From Antrihabitans stalactiti (GTDB taxonomy: Bacteria; Actinomycetota; Actinomycetes; Mycobacteriales; Mycobacteriaceae), in the NCBI RefSeq assembly GCF_012932915.1, contig NZ_VCQU01000005.1, positions 372,001 to 436,000 on the forward strand: DNA of 64,000 bases. Reading direction: 5' to 3'. The notes below the pieces were generated by a model. The model worked only from the letters and a program-made list of their open reading frames with translations. It was not told where the DNA came from and searched no databases. This document shows positions 17,093-25,695 of the stretch, one piece after another. How positions within the stretch are numbered: the first letter of the stretch is position 1; the number at the start of each line of letters is the position of its first letter. A program made the position numbers and the translations under genes.

Positions 17093-18757
17093 CTACAACG
17101 TCAGAAGATGTTGTCTGAGTTCGCGTTTGAGGATTTTCCCCGCCGCAGAAACGGGAATGTGGTCGATCAGATGGATTTCGCGGAGGCGTTTGTACGGCAA
17201 AAGTTGAGCATTGACTTCGCGTAGCACGGTCTCGGTGTCGAGTGCAGGACCTGCCGGAACGACGAGAGCAACCGGCACCTCACCGACCGTGGCGTCGGGA
17301 CGACCGATGACCGCGGCAGCCCGGACCCCGCTCTGCGCCAGGAGCAGTTCCTCCAGTTCGCGAGGATAGACGTTGTAACCCTTGTAGATCAGCATGTCTT
17401 TCACGCGATCGACGATGGCCAGATAGCCCTCGGGATCCACAGTGCCGATGTCACCTGTGCGCAGCCAGCCCTCGCGCAGCGTCTCTCGAGTCTCGTCGTC
17501 CCGTTTGTGATAACCGGCCATCACTTGCGGTCCACGGACCCAGACCTCACCTGGTTGCCCAGGCGCACAAAGTGTTCCGGTGTCCGGATCGACAAGTTTG
17601 ATCTCGGTGTCGAAGCAGGGGAGCCCGACTGTGCCGGGTTTGCGCACGCTCGAGCGTGCGGTCGGGTTGAGTGTGACGCCCATCGTTGCTTCGGTAAGAC
17701 CGTACCCCTCACACAGTGTGGCGTGGGGAAAGCGGCGCGTGAGCGCCTCGATGTGCTGCGGGGGTAACGGCCCGGCTCCCGAACTCAACGACCAGACCGA
17801 GGACAGGTCGCGTCGGTGCAGTTCCGGGGACTCTAGCAACGCTGCGAACAGCGCCGGGGCGCCGCTGATGGAGGTGACCCGGTGGCGGTCGGCGTCGGCG
17901 AGATAGGTGTCCGCACGGAATCGATCGTGCAGGACGATCGTCACACCGGCCAGCAGTGGGACGGTCAGCGAGCCGACACAGCCCATCGCGTGAAACCACG
18001 GTGTCAGATTGATCACCACCCCGGTCCCCAGTCGGATCGGCCAATCCTCCGCGCCGCCGATCTGGTCGAGTACGACGTCACCGGCATCGTCGACGACGGG
18101 TACTGCGCCGTGGTTCCAGCAGGCGAACTGCAACACATTGGCGACCACGTTGGCGTGGCGGAGTCGAACACCTTTGGACCGGCCGGTGGTACCGCCGGTG
18201 TAGGAGATGTGGGCCAGCGCCGTGTCGAGGTCGAGGGCCACGATCGGTGGCGCGTCGACTGGGTCACCCTGGAAGTCGGGGAACGGTATCGCGTGGGCAC
18301 GCGGGTCGGCGCCGACATGCACCACCACACGCTGCGCGGCCGCATCGCCCAATGACGCGAGCGTGTCGGCGCCGAGCTCGTGGGTGACGACCACTTTCGC
18401 TGCGCAGTCGTCGAGTTGGGTGCGCAGCTGCTCGGTGGGGAGCAGCGGGTTGGTGGGAGAGAAGGTCGCCCCGGCGAGCAACGTCCCGTAGTAGGCGACG
18501 GCGAACTCGGCGCAGTTGGGCATGTGCAAGGCGACGGTGTCGCCGGCCCCGACTCCGCGTTGCTGCAACGCATGTCCGAACGCACATGCTCGGCGCCACA
18601 GTTCGATGTAGCTGAGCTGAGTGTCTCCGTGCCGCAGTGCGATTCGATTGGTGTAGCGACGAGCAGCTCCGCGCAGGAGCAGGCCCGCCGGTACCGCTGG
18701 ATAGGCCAGCGAGCGCGGCAGGGGAGAAGGCCAGGTGTGTCGGGGAGTGGTGACCAT
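17093..18757 (-). CDS. Acyl-CoA synthetase (FadD-like, AMP-forming)
   Basis: A 554-residue adenylate-forming enzyme that activates a carboxylic acid to its CoA thioester. Motifs: phosphate loop YTGGTTGRSKG near 190-200, GYGLTEATMG near 350, GWLRTGDIG near 430, and the C-terminal catalytic lysine in AAGKILKREL. The gene starts 3 bases after the stop of the second FadE pair, so activation and the first dehydrogenation are co-expressed. Which acid it accepts is not visible; the pathway context suggests a branched or polycyclic acid. Confidence 0.92.
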   Translation of the reverse strand: MVTTPRHTWPSPLPRSLAYPAVPAGLLLRGAARRYTNRIALRHGDTQLSYIELWRRACAFGHALQQRGVGAGDTVALHMPNCAEFAVAYYGTLLAGATFSPTNPLLPTEQLRTQLDDCAAKVVVTHELGADTLASLGDAAAQRVVVHVGADPRAHAIPFPDFQGDPVDAPPIVALDLDTALAHISYTGGTTGRSKGVRLRHANVVANVLQFACWNHGAVPVVDDAGDVVLDQIGGAEDWPIRLGTGVVINLTPWFHAMGCVGSLTVPLLAGVTIVLHDRFRADTYLADADRHRVTSISGAPALFAALLESPELHRRDLSSVWSLSSGAGPLPPQHIEALTRRFPHATLCEGYGLTEATMGVTLNPTARSSVRKPGTVGLPCFDTEIKLVDPDTGTLCAPGQPGEVWVRGPQVMAGYHKRDDETRETLREGWLRTGDIGTVDPEGYLAIVDRVKDMLIYKGYNVYPRELEELLLAQSGVRAAAVIGRPDATVGEVPVALVVPAGPALDTETVLREVNAQLLPYKRLREIHLIDHIPVSAAGKILKRELRQHLLTL

Positions 18758-18760
18758 CGC

Positions 18761-19861
18761 TCACATACCGAGCCGGGTCGCCAGCAGAGCCCGGTGATGC
18801 CGACCGTCACCGATCAACGCCGTCGCGGCATGCGCGCGGCGATAGTGCAGATGCGCATCGTGTTCCCACGTACAGCCGATGCCACCGTGGAGCTGGATGT
18901 TCTGTCGAGCGCAGTACTGGTAGGCATCGGTGACGGTGGTCAGCGCCAGCGGCGCAGCAAGCCGCAACGCGTCCGAGCCTTGCGCAGCCGCTTCGACCGC
19001 GTACAGGACAGCGGAGCGAGCCGACTCGACCGCGACGAGCATATCGGCACACCGGTGTTTGACCGCCTGGAAGCTGCCGATGCGCCGACCGAACTGGGAC
19101 CGGGTCTTCGCGTACTCGACACTCATAGTCAGGCACTGCTGGGCACCACCCAACTGTTCGGCCGCGATCAGCGTCCGGACGACGTCGAGCGCGCGTGCCA
19201 AGCGCTCACCGCCCTCGCCGTGCTCCGGGGTGATCCGCCGGCCGACGGCGGTATCGAAGGAGAGTTGCGCCTGCTTGCGTGTGTGGTCGAGGGTGACGAG
19301 TGGCGTGCGGGTCACCGCGGTCGACGTCTCGACCGCGAACAGACTGTTCCCGCCCACCTCGGACGCGGGAACGAGGACGAGGTCGGCGATCTGACCGTCG
19401 GGCACGAAGTTCAGCACCCCGTCCAGCTGGGTGCCGCCGGAGTTCGTGGTGGCGGTGAGGCCGCGCCCGGATCCTTCACCGACCGAGAGGGCGAGTGTCG
19501 CGATCGTGGTGCCCTCGGCGATGCCAGGGAGCAGGTCGCCGAGCACCTCGTCGTCACCACACGCACGAAGGACTTCGGTCGCCAGAACCGTACTCAGGAA
19601 CGGTGAGCAAGTCACCGCGCGGCCCATCTCTTCGAGCGCGATAGCCAACTCGATCACCGATGCGTCGCTGCCGCCGAGCTCGTCGGGAATCGTCAAACCC
19701 TGCAGGCCGAGCTGCTGGGCCATCAGCTTCCACGCGGTCACGTCGTGACCGTCTGCAAAATCCACTGTCGCGCGGTTTCGTTCGCTCGAGAAGTGGTCGC
19801 CGACAAACTTGCGGACAGCGTCGCGCAAGGCGAGCTGCTCTTCGTTGAACACGATTGTCAT
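18761..19861 (-). CDS. Acyl-CoA dehydrogenase, subunit of FadE pair 2
   Basis: A 366-residue acyl-CoA dehydrogenase homologue (MTIVFNEEQLALRDAVRKFV). The FAD-contacting RSQFGRRIGSFQAVKHRCADM stretch is near 235 and the C-terminal NIQLHGGIGCTWEHD near 325. The middle beta domain lacks the usual EPGAGSD motif, which its partner at 19864 has, so it is probably the partner subunit of a heteromeric FadE. Two bases separate the genes. Same operon as the acyl-CoA synthetase downstream. Confidence 0.87.
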   Translation of the reverse strand: MTIVFNEEQLALRDAVRKFVGDHFSSERNRATVDFADGHDVTAWKLMAQQLGLQGLTIPDELGGSDASVIELAIALEEMGRAVTCSPFLSTVLATEVLRACGDDEVLGDLLPGIAEGTTIATLALSVGEGSGRGLTATTNSGGTQLDGVLNFVPDGQIADLVLVPASEVGGNSLFAVETSTAVTRTPLVTLDHTRKQAQLSFDTAVGRRITPEHGEGGERLARALDVVRTLIAAEQLGGAQQCLTMSVEYAKTRSQFGRRIGSFQAVKHRCADMLVAVESARSAVLYAVEAAAQGSDALRLAAPLALTTVTDAYQYCARQNIQLHGGIGCTWEHDAHLHYRRAHAATALIGDGRHHRALLATRLGM

Positions 19862-19863
19862 GA

Positions 19864-21099
19864 CTACTTTCCTGCCAATTCACGGAAGGGTACGTCGCGG
19901 TCGACCTGGGGCTCCTTGTCCAGGCCGAGTACTCGTTCACCGATGATGTTCTTGAGAATCTCGTCGGTACCTCCCGCGACGGTGAGTGAGGGCACGAACA
20001 GCAGGGTGTTGGCCCAGGTGTCACCGTTGTCGGAGCCGGAGGGCCACGCCGCTGCTTCCGGGCCGGCGAGATGGAAGCCGAGTTCGGCCGAGGCGGTCGA
20101 GTACTCGGTCCGGACCAGTTTGGTGATCGATCCTTCAGGGCCGGGAGACTGGCCGCGCATGATGCCGGCGGTGACGCGCTCGGCGAGCAGTCCCACGATG
20201 GTCTCCTTCATCCACAGGTCGACCAAGTCGCTGCGGACCGATTCGTCGGCGAGCAGACCCCGCTGCCTGGCAAGTTCGGTCAGTGCGGCCGAGGAGTGCA
20301 CGTCGTCGAGCGTCCGAACCGCACCCAGTGAGACTCGTTCGTTCATCAGGGTGGTGGTGGCGGTCTGCCAGCCTTTTCCTTCCCCGCCCAGGATGTTGTC
20401 GTGCGGGATCCGGACGTCGTCGAAGAACACTTCGTTGAAGTGTTCACCGCCGTCGATCTGACGGATCGGGCGCATCGTCACACCGGGGGTGCGCAGATCG
20501 ATGATGAACATCGTCAGGCCCTTGTGCTTGGGTACGTCGCGGTCGGTGCGAGCAAGAACAATTCCGAACTCGGAATGGTGGGCGCCCGACGTCCACACCT
20601 TCTGACCATTGAGCACCCACTCGTCACCGTCGCGTATCGCGCGAGTGCGCAGGCCCGCGACATCGGACCCGGCGCCGGGCTCGCTGAAGAGCTGACACCA
20701 GATCTCCTCGCCCCGCAGCATTGGTTCGATGTAGCGGCGCTTCTGTTCGTCCGTGCCGGCCGCGAGAATGGTGGGACCGCACATGCCGAGGCCGATGATG
20801 AAGGCGACCAGCGGCAGGTCGAAGACCCGTGCTTCCTCGTTGAACGCGATCTGCTCACGCAGGCCCAGGCCCTGCCCGCCGTACTCGGTAGGCCAGCTCA
20901 GTCCGGCAAAGCCGGCGTCGAACAGCAATCCCTGACATTCCCGGTTGCGGGCCACTGTGTCGTCGTCGCCCTCGGCGATCCGGCGGCGCGCCGCTCCCGG
21001 TTCGCGCAGCCACCCATGGGCGGGTGCGGTTTCTTCGAGCCAGCGCCTGGCTCGGATGCGGAAGGTTTCCAAACCCTGCGCGTCAATGCGGTCGGTCAC
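19864..21099 (-). CDS. Acyl-CoA dehydrogenase, subunit of FadE pair 2
   Basis: A 411-residue acyl-CoA dehydrogenase with the full set of motifs: SWPTEYGGQGL, CQLFSEPGAGSDVAGLR, KVWTSGAHHSEFGIVLA and the C-terminal GGTDEILKNIIGERVLGL. The GTG start (VTDRIDAQGLETFR) follows GAGAGG by 8 bases and fits the family length; a longer frame runs into the promoter. First gene of the operon 21099-17093, with operator E 45-65 bases upstream. Likely introduces the 2,3 double bond in the CoA ester of the imported compound, together with its partner. Confidence 0.9.
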   Translation of the reverse strand: MTDRIDAQGLETFRIRARRWLEETAPAHGWLREPGAARRRIAEGDDDTVARNRECQGLLFDAGFAGLSWPTEYGGQGLGLREQIAFNEEARVFDLPLVAFIIGLGMCGPTILAAGTDEQKRRYIEPMLRGEEIWCQLFSEPGAGSDVAGLRTRAIRDGDEWVLNGQKVWTSGAHHSEFGIVLARTDRDVPKHKGLTMFIIDLRTPGVTMRPIRQIDGGEHFNEVFFDDVRIPHDNILGGEGKGWQTATTTLMNERVSLGAVRTLDDVHSSAALTELARQRGLLADESVRSDLVDLWMKETIVGLLAERVTAGIMRGQSPGPEGSITKLVRTEYSTASAELGFHLAGPEAAAWPSGSDNGDTWANTLLFVPSLTVAGGTDEILKNIIGERVLGLDKEPQVDRDVPFRELAGK

Positions 21100-21143
21100 G
21101 CTGACCACCTCTCGTCGTTGATCGGTCGAACGTTGCACGTGGA

Positions 21144-21165
21144 TGACAAACGACAATAGCTGTCT
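21144..21165. promoter_or_regulatory. Operator site E (FadE pair 2 / racemase divergent promoter)
   Basis: TGACA and TGTCT flank exactly 12 bases. It lies between the leftward fadE operon and the rightward racemase gene, nearer the former. Confidence 0.65.
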
Positions 21166-21304
21166 ATTGACGCGATGTCTACGGTCGTGTACCGCTGATA
21201 GGGGGACGTCGAACCACACGCCTCGGGCAGTCGCCGTCAAGCCGCATGATGATCAACGGGTTCCCTTCAGCTGGAACCATTTTCAGGACTAGGGGCACCC
21301 CAGA

Positions 21305-22483
21305 ATGACTTATCCTCGTGGCGTTGCCACGCCGTCCGGCCCGCTCACGTCGCTGCGGGTGGTCGAATTGGCCGGGATCGGCCCGGCCCCGTTCGCAGCG
21401 ATGTTGTTGGCCGACATGGGCGCCGAGGTCATCCGCGTGGACCGAACCGACACGGTCCCCGAGCAGCGTTTCGTCGACCAACCCCACCCCGACGTCCTGT
21501 TGCGAGGCCGCCGTTCCATCGCGGTCGATTTGAAGTCCGCGAACGGGCGAGACACAGTCATGGCGTTGGTCGAGAAATCTGACATCCTGATCGAGGGCTT
21601 CCGCCCCGGCGTCACCGAGCGACTCGGCATCGGCCCACAAGAATGCTTGACCCGCAATCCGCGACTCGTCTACGGGCGAATGACCGGATGGGGACAGTCA
21701 GGCCCGATGGCCGACTACGCCGGTCACGACATCAACTACATCGCGCTGAGCGGCACCCTGCATGCAATTCGTCGCGTCGGGCAACCACCGGTCCCGCCGA
21801 TGAACCTGGTCGGCGACTTCGGTGGCGGTGGTCTGATGCTCGCGTTCGGCATCGTGTCGGCCGCGCTGGAGGCACGACTGTCGGGACAGGGCCAGATTGT
21901 CGATGCTGCAATGATCGACGGTGCTAGCGTGCTCGCCACCGCTGTTCACGGTCTCAGGAACAGGGGGATGTGGAGCGCTCCGCCGGGGGAGAACCTGCTC
22001 GACACCGGCGCGCCGTTCTACGAAGTCTACGAGTGCGCCGACGGCAAATACGTCGCCGTCGGCGCCATCGAACCGCAGTTCTACGCCGAGTTGGTCCGGC
22101 TGACACGGTTCGACGACGCGCCGAGCCTGGCGGAGCGGATGAACCGGGATGGTTGGCCGGACGCCAAACAGCGATGGGCCGCCCTGTTCCGCACGCGGAC
22201 CCGCGACGAATGGGCCGCCCTCGCAGCGGAATCCAACGCCTGTCTTGCGCCGGTGCTGGACTGGGACGAGGCCGCCCGACATCCACACCTCAGGGAACGC
22301 GGGACTTACACAGAGCACGCCGGGGTCATGCAGCCCGCACCCGCTCCACGGCTGAGCCGGACCCCGGGAGCGATCCAACGCCCCGCACCCCACGCCGGCG
22401 ATCACACCGACGAGATCCTGTCCGAGTTGGGACTCGACCCCGCGGCGGTCGCCGACCTGCGAAGCAGCCGGGCCGTCCGATAA
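21305..22483 (+). CDS. mcr: Alpha-methylacyl-CoA racemase (family III CoA-transferase fold)
   Basis: A 392-residue family III CoA-transferase-fold protein. Three residues match the known catalytic set of mycobacterial Mcr: His141 (AGHDINYIALSG), Asp171 (GDFGGGG) and Glu256 (GAIEPQFYAEL). The enzyme interconverts 2R and 2S methyl-branched acyl-CoA, needed because acyl-CoA dehydrogenases take only the 2S form. Its presence says the substrate carries methyl branches, as isoprenoid and sterol side chains do. Mcr is known to be required for polyisoprene use in Gordonia. A formyl-CoA-transferase activity is the main alternative, but that group has an Asp nucleophile and no matching His. Confidence 0.9.
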   Translation: MTYPRGVATPSGPLTSLRVVELAGIGPAPFAAMLLADMGAEVIRVDRTDTVPEQRFVDQPHPDVLLRGRRSIAVDLKSANGRDTVMALVEKSDILIEGFRPGVTERLGIGPQECLTRNPRLVYGRMTGWGQSGPMADYAGHDINYIALSGTLHAIRRVGQPPVPPMNLVGDFGGGGLMLAFGIVSAALEARLSGQGQIVDAAMIDGASVLATAVHGLRNRGMWSAPPGENLLDTGAPFYEVYECADGKYVAVGAIEPQFYAELVRLTRFDDAPSLAERMNRDGWPDAKQRWAALFRTRTRDEWAALAAESNACLAPVLDWDEAARHPHLRERGTYTEHAGVMQPAPAPRLSRTPGAIQRPAPHAGDHTDEILSELGLDPAAVADLRSSRAVR

Positions 22484-22566
22484 CACCCTTGTCTCGTCGC
22501 GACACCTGATCGCGGACCTCGGGTTGCGCGCGCGGGAACTCGCTGCATGGTTGAATGGGTCACGCA

Positions 22567-22593
22567 GGTGACAAGGAGACGATACTTGTCACC
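22567..22593. promoter_or_regulatory. Operator site F (upstream of second TetR)
   Basis: Perfect 9-bp arms GGTGACAAG (22567-22575) and CTTGTCACC (22585-22593). Between GACA and TGTC there are 13 bases rather than 12, so it is the one spacing variant. Confidence 0.7.
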
Positions 22594-22687
22594 AGAAGAC
22601 GCGAATCGACCGTCTCCGCCGCGCTGCGCAGCACTTTCGCGACAGCACTCCGGCATGGGGCGTTCGACCGGGGTGAGAGGTAGACCG

Positions 22688-23296
22688 ATGGCCAAGACGA
22701 GCGCGCCCGCCCAAGCCACCGAGACACGGGAGCGGATCATCGCCGCCGCCACCGAGTTGATTCCTCGGTTCACTCTCGCCAAGGTCACGATGGAAGACAT
22801 CGCACGGACCACCGGTATCGCGCGACAAACCGTCTACAAGCATTTTCGGAACAAGGACGAGCTGATCGCCGAGCTGATCGTGCAGGAGCTACGGGCCAAG
22901 CATGCACCGCTGATGAGCAAGTATCTGCGGCGCAAGCCCACCGCGCAACGTTTCGCCGAGCTGTTCCTCGACCAGCTGAACGTCGGAATGTCGTTCGCTC
23001 TCGTCGATCCGGTTCTCGACCCGTCCGTCGGTCCACGGATGGCGGAACTGATCTTCGGTGTCGATGCCGTCCTGGAAACCCTGGGGCAAGTCTGGGCGCC
23101 GATACTCGACAAATATGACGAGGCTGGCCTTCTTCAGCCCGGCCGGGACCGAGCCTCGATCGTACGGTGGATCACCTATCAGCAATTCTGGCTGGTCACG
23201 CACCCGGACGTTCTCGCCAAGAACGAACAAGAGCTCGACGACTACGTCGAGCACTACATCGTCGCGGGAATCGTTCGGTCGCCCCAGGACGCATAG
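22688..23296 (+). CDS. TetR-family regulator, paralogue of the TetR at 8074
   Basis: A 202-residue TetR protein. Helix-turn-helix FTLAKVTMEDIARTTGIARQTVYKHF near 25-55; the recognition helix ARQTVYKHF differs from the 8074 regulator by one conservative residue. The ligand domain shares DPVLDPSVGPRMAELIFG and VRWITYQQFWLVTHPDVL with it. The start MAKTSAPAQATETRERI was chosen because the open frame upstream would include operator F. It lies between the racemase and thiolase genes and has its own operator, so autoregulation is likely. Confidence 0.9.
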   Translation: MAKTSAPAQATETRERIIAAATELIPRFTLAKVTMEDIARTTGIARQTVYKHFRNKDELIAELIVQELRAKHAPLMSKYLRRKPTAQRFAELFLDQLNVGMSFALVDPVLDPSVGPRMAELIFGVDAVLETLGQVWAPILDKYDEAGLLQPGRDRASIVRWITYQQFWLVTHPDVLAKNEQELDDYVEHYIVAGIVRSPQDA

Positions 23297-23665
23297 ACCC
23301 CCGGCTGGGGCGCACAACTTCCGCAGAAGTCGAACCCTGCGCACGGTGTCGATTGTCCGGGGGTGCATGCGACGGCGGCTTACGTCTGAGTATGGCTGGG
23401 TGTTGTAGAGCTACGACGACGTAGGCACGCCACCCGACCCGACATCTCTGCCAACTCATCGGACGGGTACGCAGCGCCTTGGCTTGAGGCGACAAAACGT
23501 GTAATCTGTCACCAGCTGGTCGATAGCTGCCTGCCGGGTCCGCCACAGCCAGGTATCACCACTCGGACGAAGAACACACACCATCCGCGCAGTACGTCCG
23601 GGAACGCACAGGTCGCCCCCAACTGCCCGGTGGTCCCTGAAAATTCGATACGAAGGAGACATTTC
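23297..23665. other. Intergenic region with promoter of the thiolase operon
   Basis: A 369-base stretch without a credible gene. It holds operator G and the thiolase ribosome-binding site AAGGAG at about 23653. I see no RNA gene or clear hairpin in the left part. Confidence 0.6.
23490..23511. promoter_or_regulatory. Operator site G (thiolase operon)
   Basis: CGACA and TGTCA flank 12 bases; read on the other strand the spacer has ATTAC in the same register as sites A, B and D. It is about 155 bases before the thiolase start. Confidence 0.7.
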
Positions 23666-24859
23666 ATGGTTGACGCAGTCATCGTCGACGCGGTCCGATC
23701 GCCCTTGACGAAGGGCAAGCCCGGAGGAGCGCTGTCGGGTCTGCACGCAGTCGAACTCTTGGCCCAAACACTCGGCCACCTCTTCACGAGGAACGACATC
23801 GATCCGGGCGAGGTCGACGATGTGCTCACCGGGTGTGTCAGCCAAGTCGGCGAACAAGCCGGAAACATCGGCCGAATGGCTTGGCTTGCAGCAGGATTGC
23901 CCGAGCACGTGCCCGCGGTGACCGTGGAACGAAAATGCGGTTCCAGCCAGCAGGCCGCCCACTTCGCGGCGCAGGGAATCATGTCGGGTGCCTATGACAT
24001 CGCGGTGGTCGCCGGTATCGAATCGATGAGCCGAATTCCCATGGGGTCGAGCACCATCGGGATGAACCCGCATGGGCCGTCGGTCGCCGCGCGGTACGCG
24101 CCCGGGCTGGTCCCGCAAGGAATATCCGCGGAGCTGATTGCCGCGCGGTGGAAACTGTCGCGTGATCAGCAGGACGCCTACGCAGTCCAATCACACGCCA
24201 GGGCAGCAGCACGAGCGGCCGCGGGTGGCTTCGCCCGAGAGATCGTGCCGATCACCGTGACCGACGAGAACGGGCAGTCGCGCGTCGTCGATGTCGACGA
24301 GACCATTCGACCGACGACTACCGTCGAGAAACTGGCGACGCTGAAGCCCGCGTTTGAGAAGGCGTCGTTCGCCGAGCGGTTTCCTGAGATCTCCTGGTCG
24401 GTGACCGCCGGGAACTCTTCGCAGATCACCGACGGAGCGAGCGCGATGCTTGTGATGAGCGCCGACCGTGCCGAGCGTCTCGGCCTGCGTCCGCGGGCCA
24501 GGTTCCACTCCTTCGCCGTGGTCGCCGACAACCCGGTCCTCATGCTGACCGGCCCGATCCCGGCGACGAGGAAGTTGCTCGACAAGGCAGGCCTCGGTGT
24601 GGGCGACATCGACCACTACGAGATCAACGAGGCGTTCGCCCCGGTCCCACTGGCGTGGCAGGCAGATTTCGACGCCGATCCAGCCAAGCTCAACCCCGCC
24701 GGCGGCGCGATAGCTCTGGGCCACCCGTTGGGAGCGTCCGGCGCGCGATTGATGACCACGATGCTTCATATGCTCGAGGACACCGGGGGCCGATACGGAC
24801 TGCAGTCGATGTGCGAAGCAGGCGGTATGGCCAATGCGACTCTGATCGAACGCCTGTGA
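23666..24859 (+). CDS. Thiolase (acetyl-CoA/3-ketoacyl-CoA acyltransferase)
   Basis: A 397-residue thiolase that cleaves 3-ketoacyl-CoA with CoA. Nucleophile Cys91 (ERKCGSSQQA), catalytic His in GHPLGASGARL and second Cys in the C-terminal CEAGGMAN motif; NEAFAPVPLAW is also conserved. The start MVDAVIVDAVRS has AAGGAG about 8 bases upstream. First gene of the operon 23666-26470 and coupled to the next gene by a GTGA overlap. It would release acetyl-CoA or propionyl-CoA in the catabolic pathway. Confidence 0.92.
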   Translation: MVDAVIVDAVRSPLTKGKPGGALSGLHAVELLAQTLGHLFTRNDIDPGEVDDVLTGCVSQVGEQAGNIGRMAWLAAGLPEHVPAVTVERKCGSSQQAAHFAAQGIMSGAYDIAVVAGIESMSRIPMGSSTIGMNPHGPSVAARYAPGLVPQGISAELIAARWKLSRDQQDAYAVQSHARAAARAAAGGFAREIVPITVTDENGQSRVVDVDETIRPTTTVEKLATLKPAFEKASFAERFPEISWSVTAGNSSQITDGASAMLVMSADRAERLGLRPRARFHSFAVVADNPVLMLTGPIPATRKLLDKAGLGVGDIDHYEINEAFAPVPLAWQADFDADPAKLNPAGGAIALGHPLGASGARLMTTMLHMLEDTGGRYGLQSMCEAGGMANATLIERL

Positions 24860-25695
24860 CCAGCACCCCGACAACGGCGAGCGGAGTCGAAAGCGTGCAA
24901 CTCTGCCGTTCGGGACCGGTGGCCACGATCGTCCTGAATCGTCCGGAACGAAAGAACGCGATCGATACGGCCGCATGGGTGCAGCTGCAGGAGGCAGTCC
25001 ATGCGGTCGCCGAGGACGACGACATCCGAGTTCTGGTCCTCACCGGGGCGGGCGGCAACTTCTCTGCCGGTGCCGACCTCGGTGGCGGCGAGGACAGTCG
25101 ACGCCACCGCACCCAACTCGAGCGGATGCAGTGGTTCAACGACATCGTCCTGTCGATCCACGCCCTGCGCATTCCGACGATCGCTCGTGTGGACGGACTC
25201 GCGATCGGTATCGGAATGAACATCGCCCTCGCCTGCGACTTCGTGGTTGCAACCGACCGCGCACGCTTCTCCGAGATCTTCATCAAGCGTGCCCTGTCGG
25301 TGGACGGCGGCGGCAGCTGGCTGTTGCCCAGACTCGTCGGTCTCCACCGAGCCAAGGCACTGTGTCTGCTCGGGGACATGATCCCGGCCGCCGAGGCGCA
25401 GGACCTGGGGCTGGTGACCTACATCGTGGCACCGGAAAGCCTGACCTCCACCGTCGACGACCTGGCTGCACGGCTCACCGCGAAGTCGCGCTTGGCCCTT
25501 GCCCAGACAAAACGGCTGCTCGACGAGGGGCTGTCGCTCACGCTCGAACAGGCACTGGAAAACGAGGCTCGGGCGCAGGCGATCAATATCGCCAGCGAGG
25601 ATTTCAAGATCGCGATGGAGCAGTTCCGCAGCACGACCACCGAGACATCAGCGACGAACGGGAAATCAGCGGCGAACGGGAAATCCGATGGCTGA
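24856..25695 (+). CDS. Enoyl-CoA hydratase/isomerase
   Basis: A 279-residue crotonase-fold protein starting at GTG (VTSTPTTASG). Motifs FSAGADLGGGED near 70 and RVDGLAIGIGMNIALACDF near 110; the position of the first catalytic Glu is occupied by Asn (GIGMNIALACD) and the second site by SVDGGGSWLLP, with Asp. It may therefore be an isomerase, a specialised hydratase or the non-catalytic half of a heteromer with the neighbouring crotonase. A short repeat ATNGKSAANGKS forms the C-terminus. It overlaps the next gene by 8 bases. Confidence 0.88.
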   Translation: MTSTPTTASGVESVQLCRSGPVATIVLNRPERKNAIDTAAWVQLQEAVHAVAEDDDIRVLVLTGAGGNFSAGADLGGGEDSRRHRTQLERMQWFNDIVLSIHALRIPTIARVDGLAIGIGMNIALACDFVVATDRARFSEIFIKRALSVDGGGSWLLPRLVGLHRAKALCLLGDMIPAAEAQDLGLVTYIVAPESLTSTVDDLAARLTAKSRLALAQTKRLLDEGLSLTLEQALENEARAQAINIASEDFKIAMEQFRSTTTETSATNGKSAANGKSDG

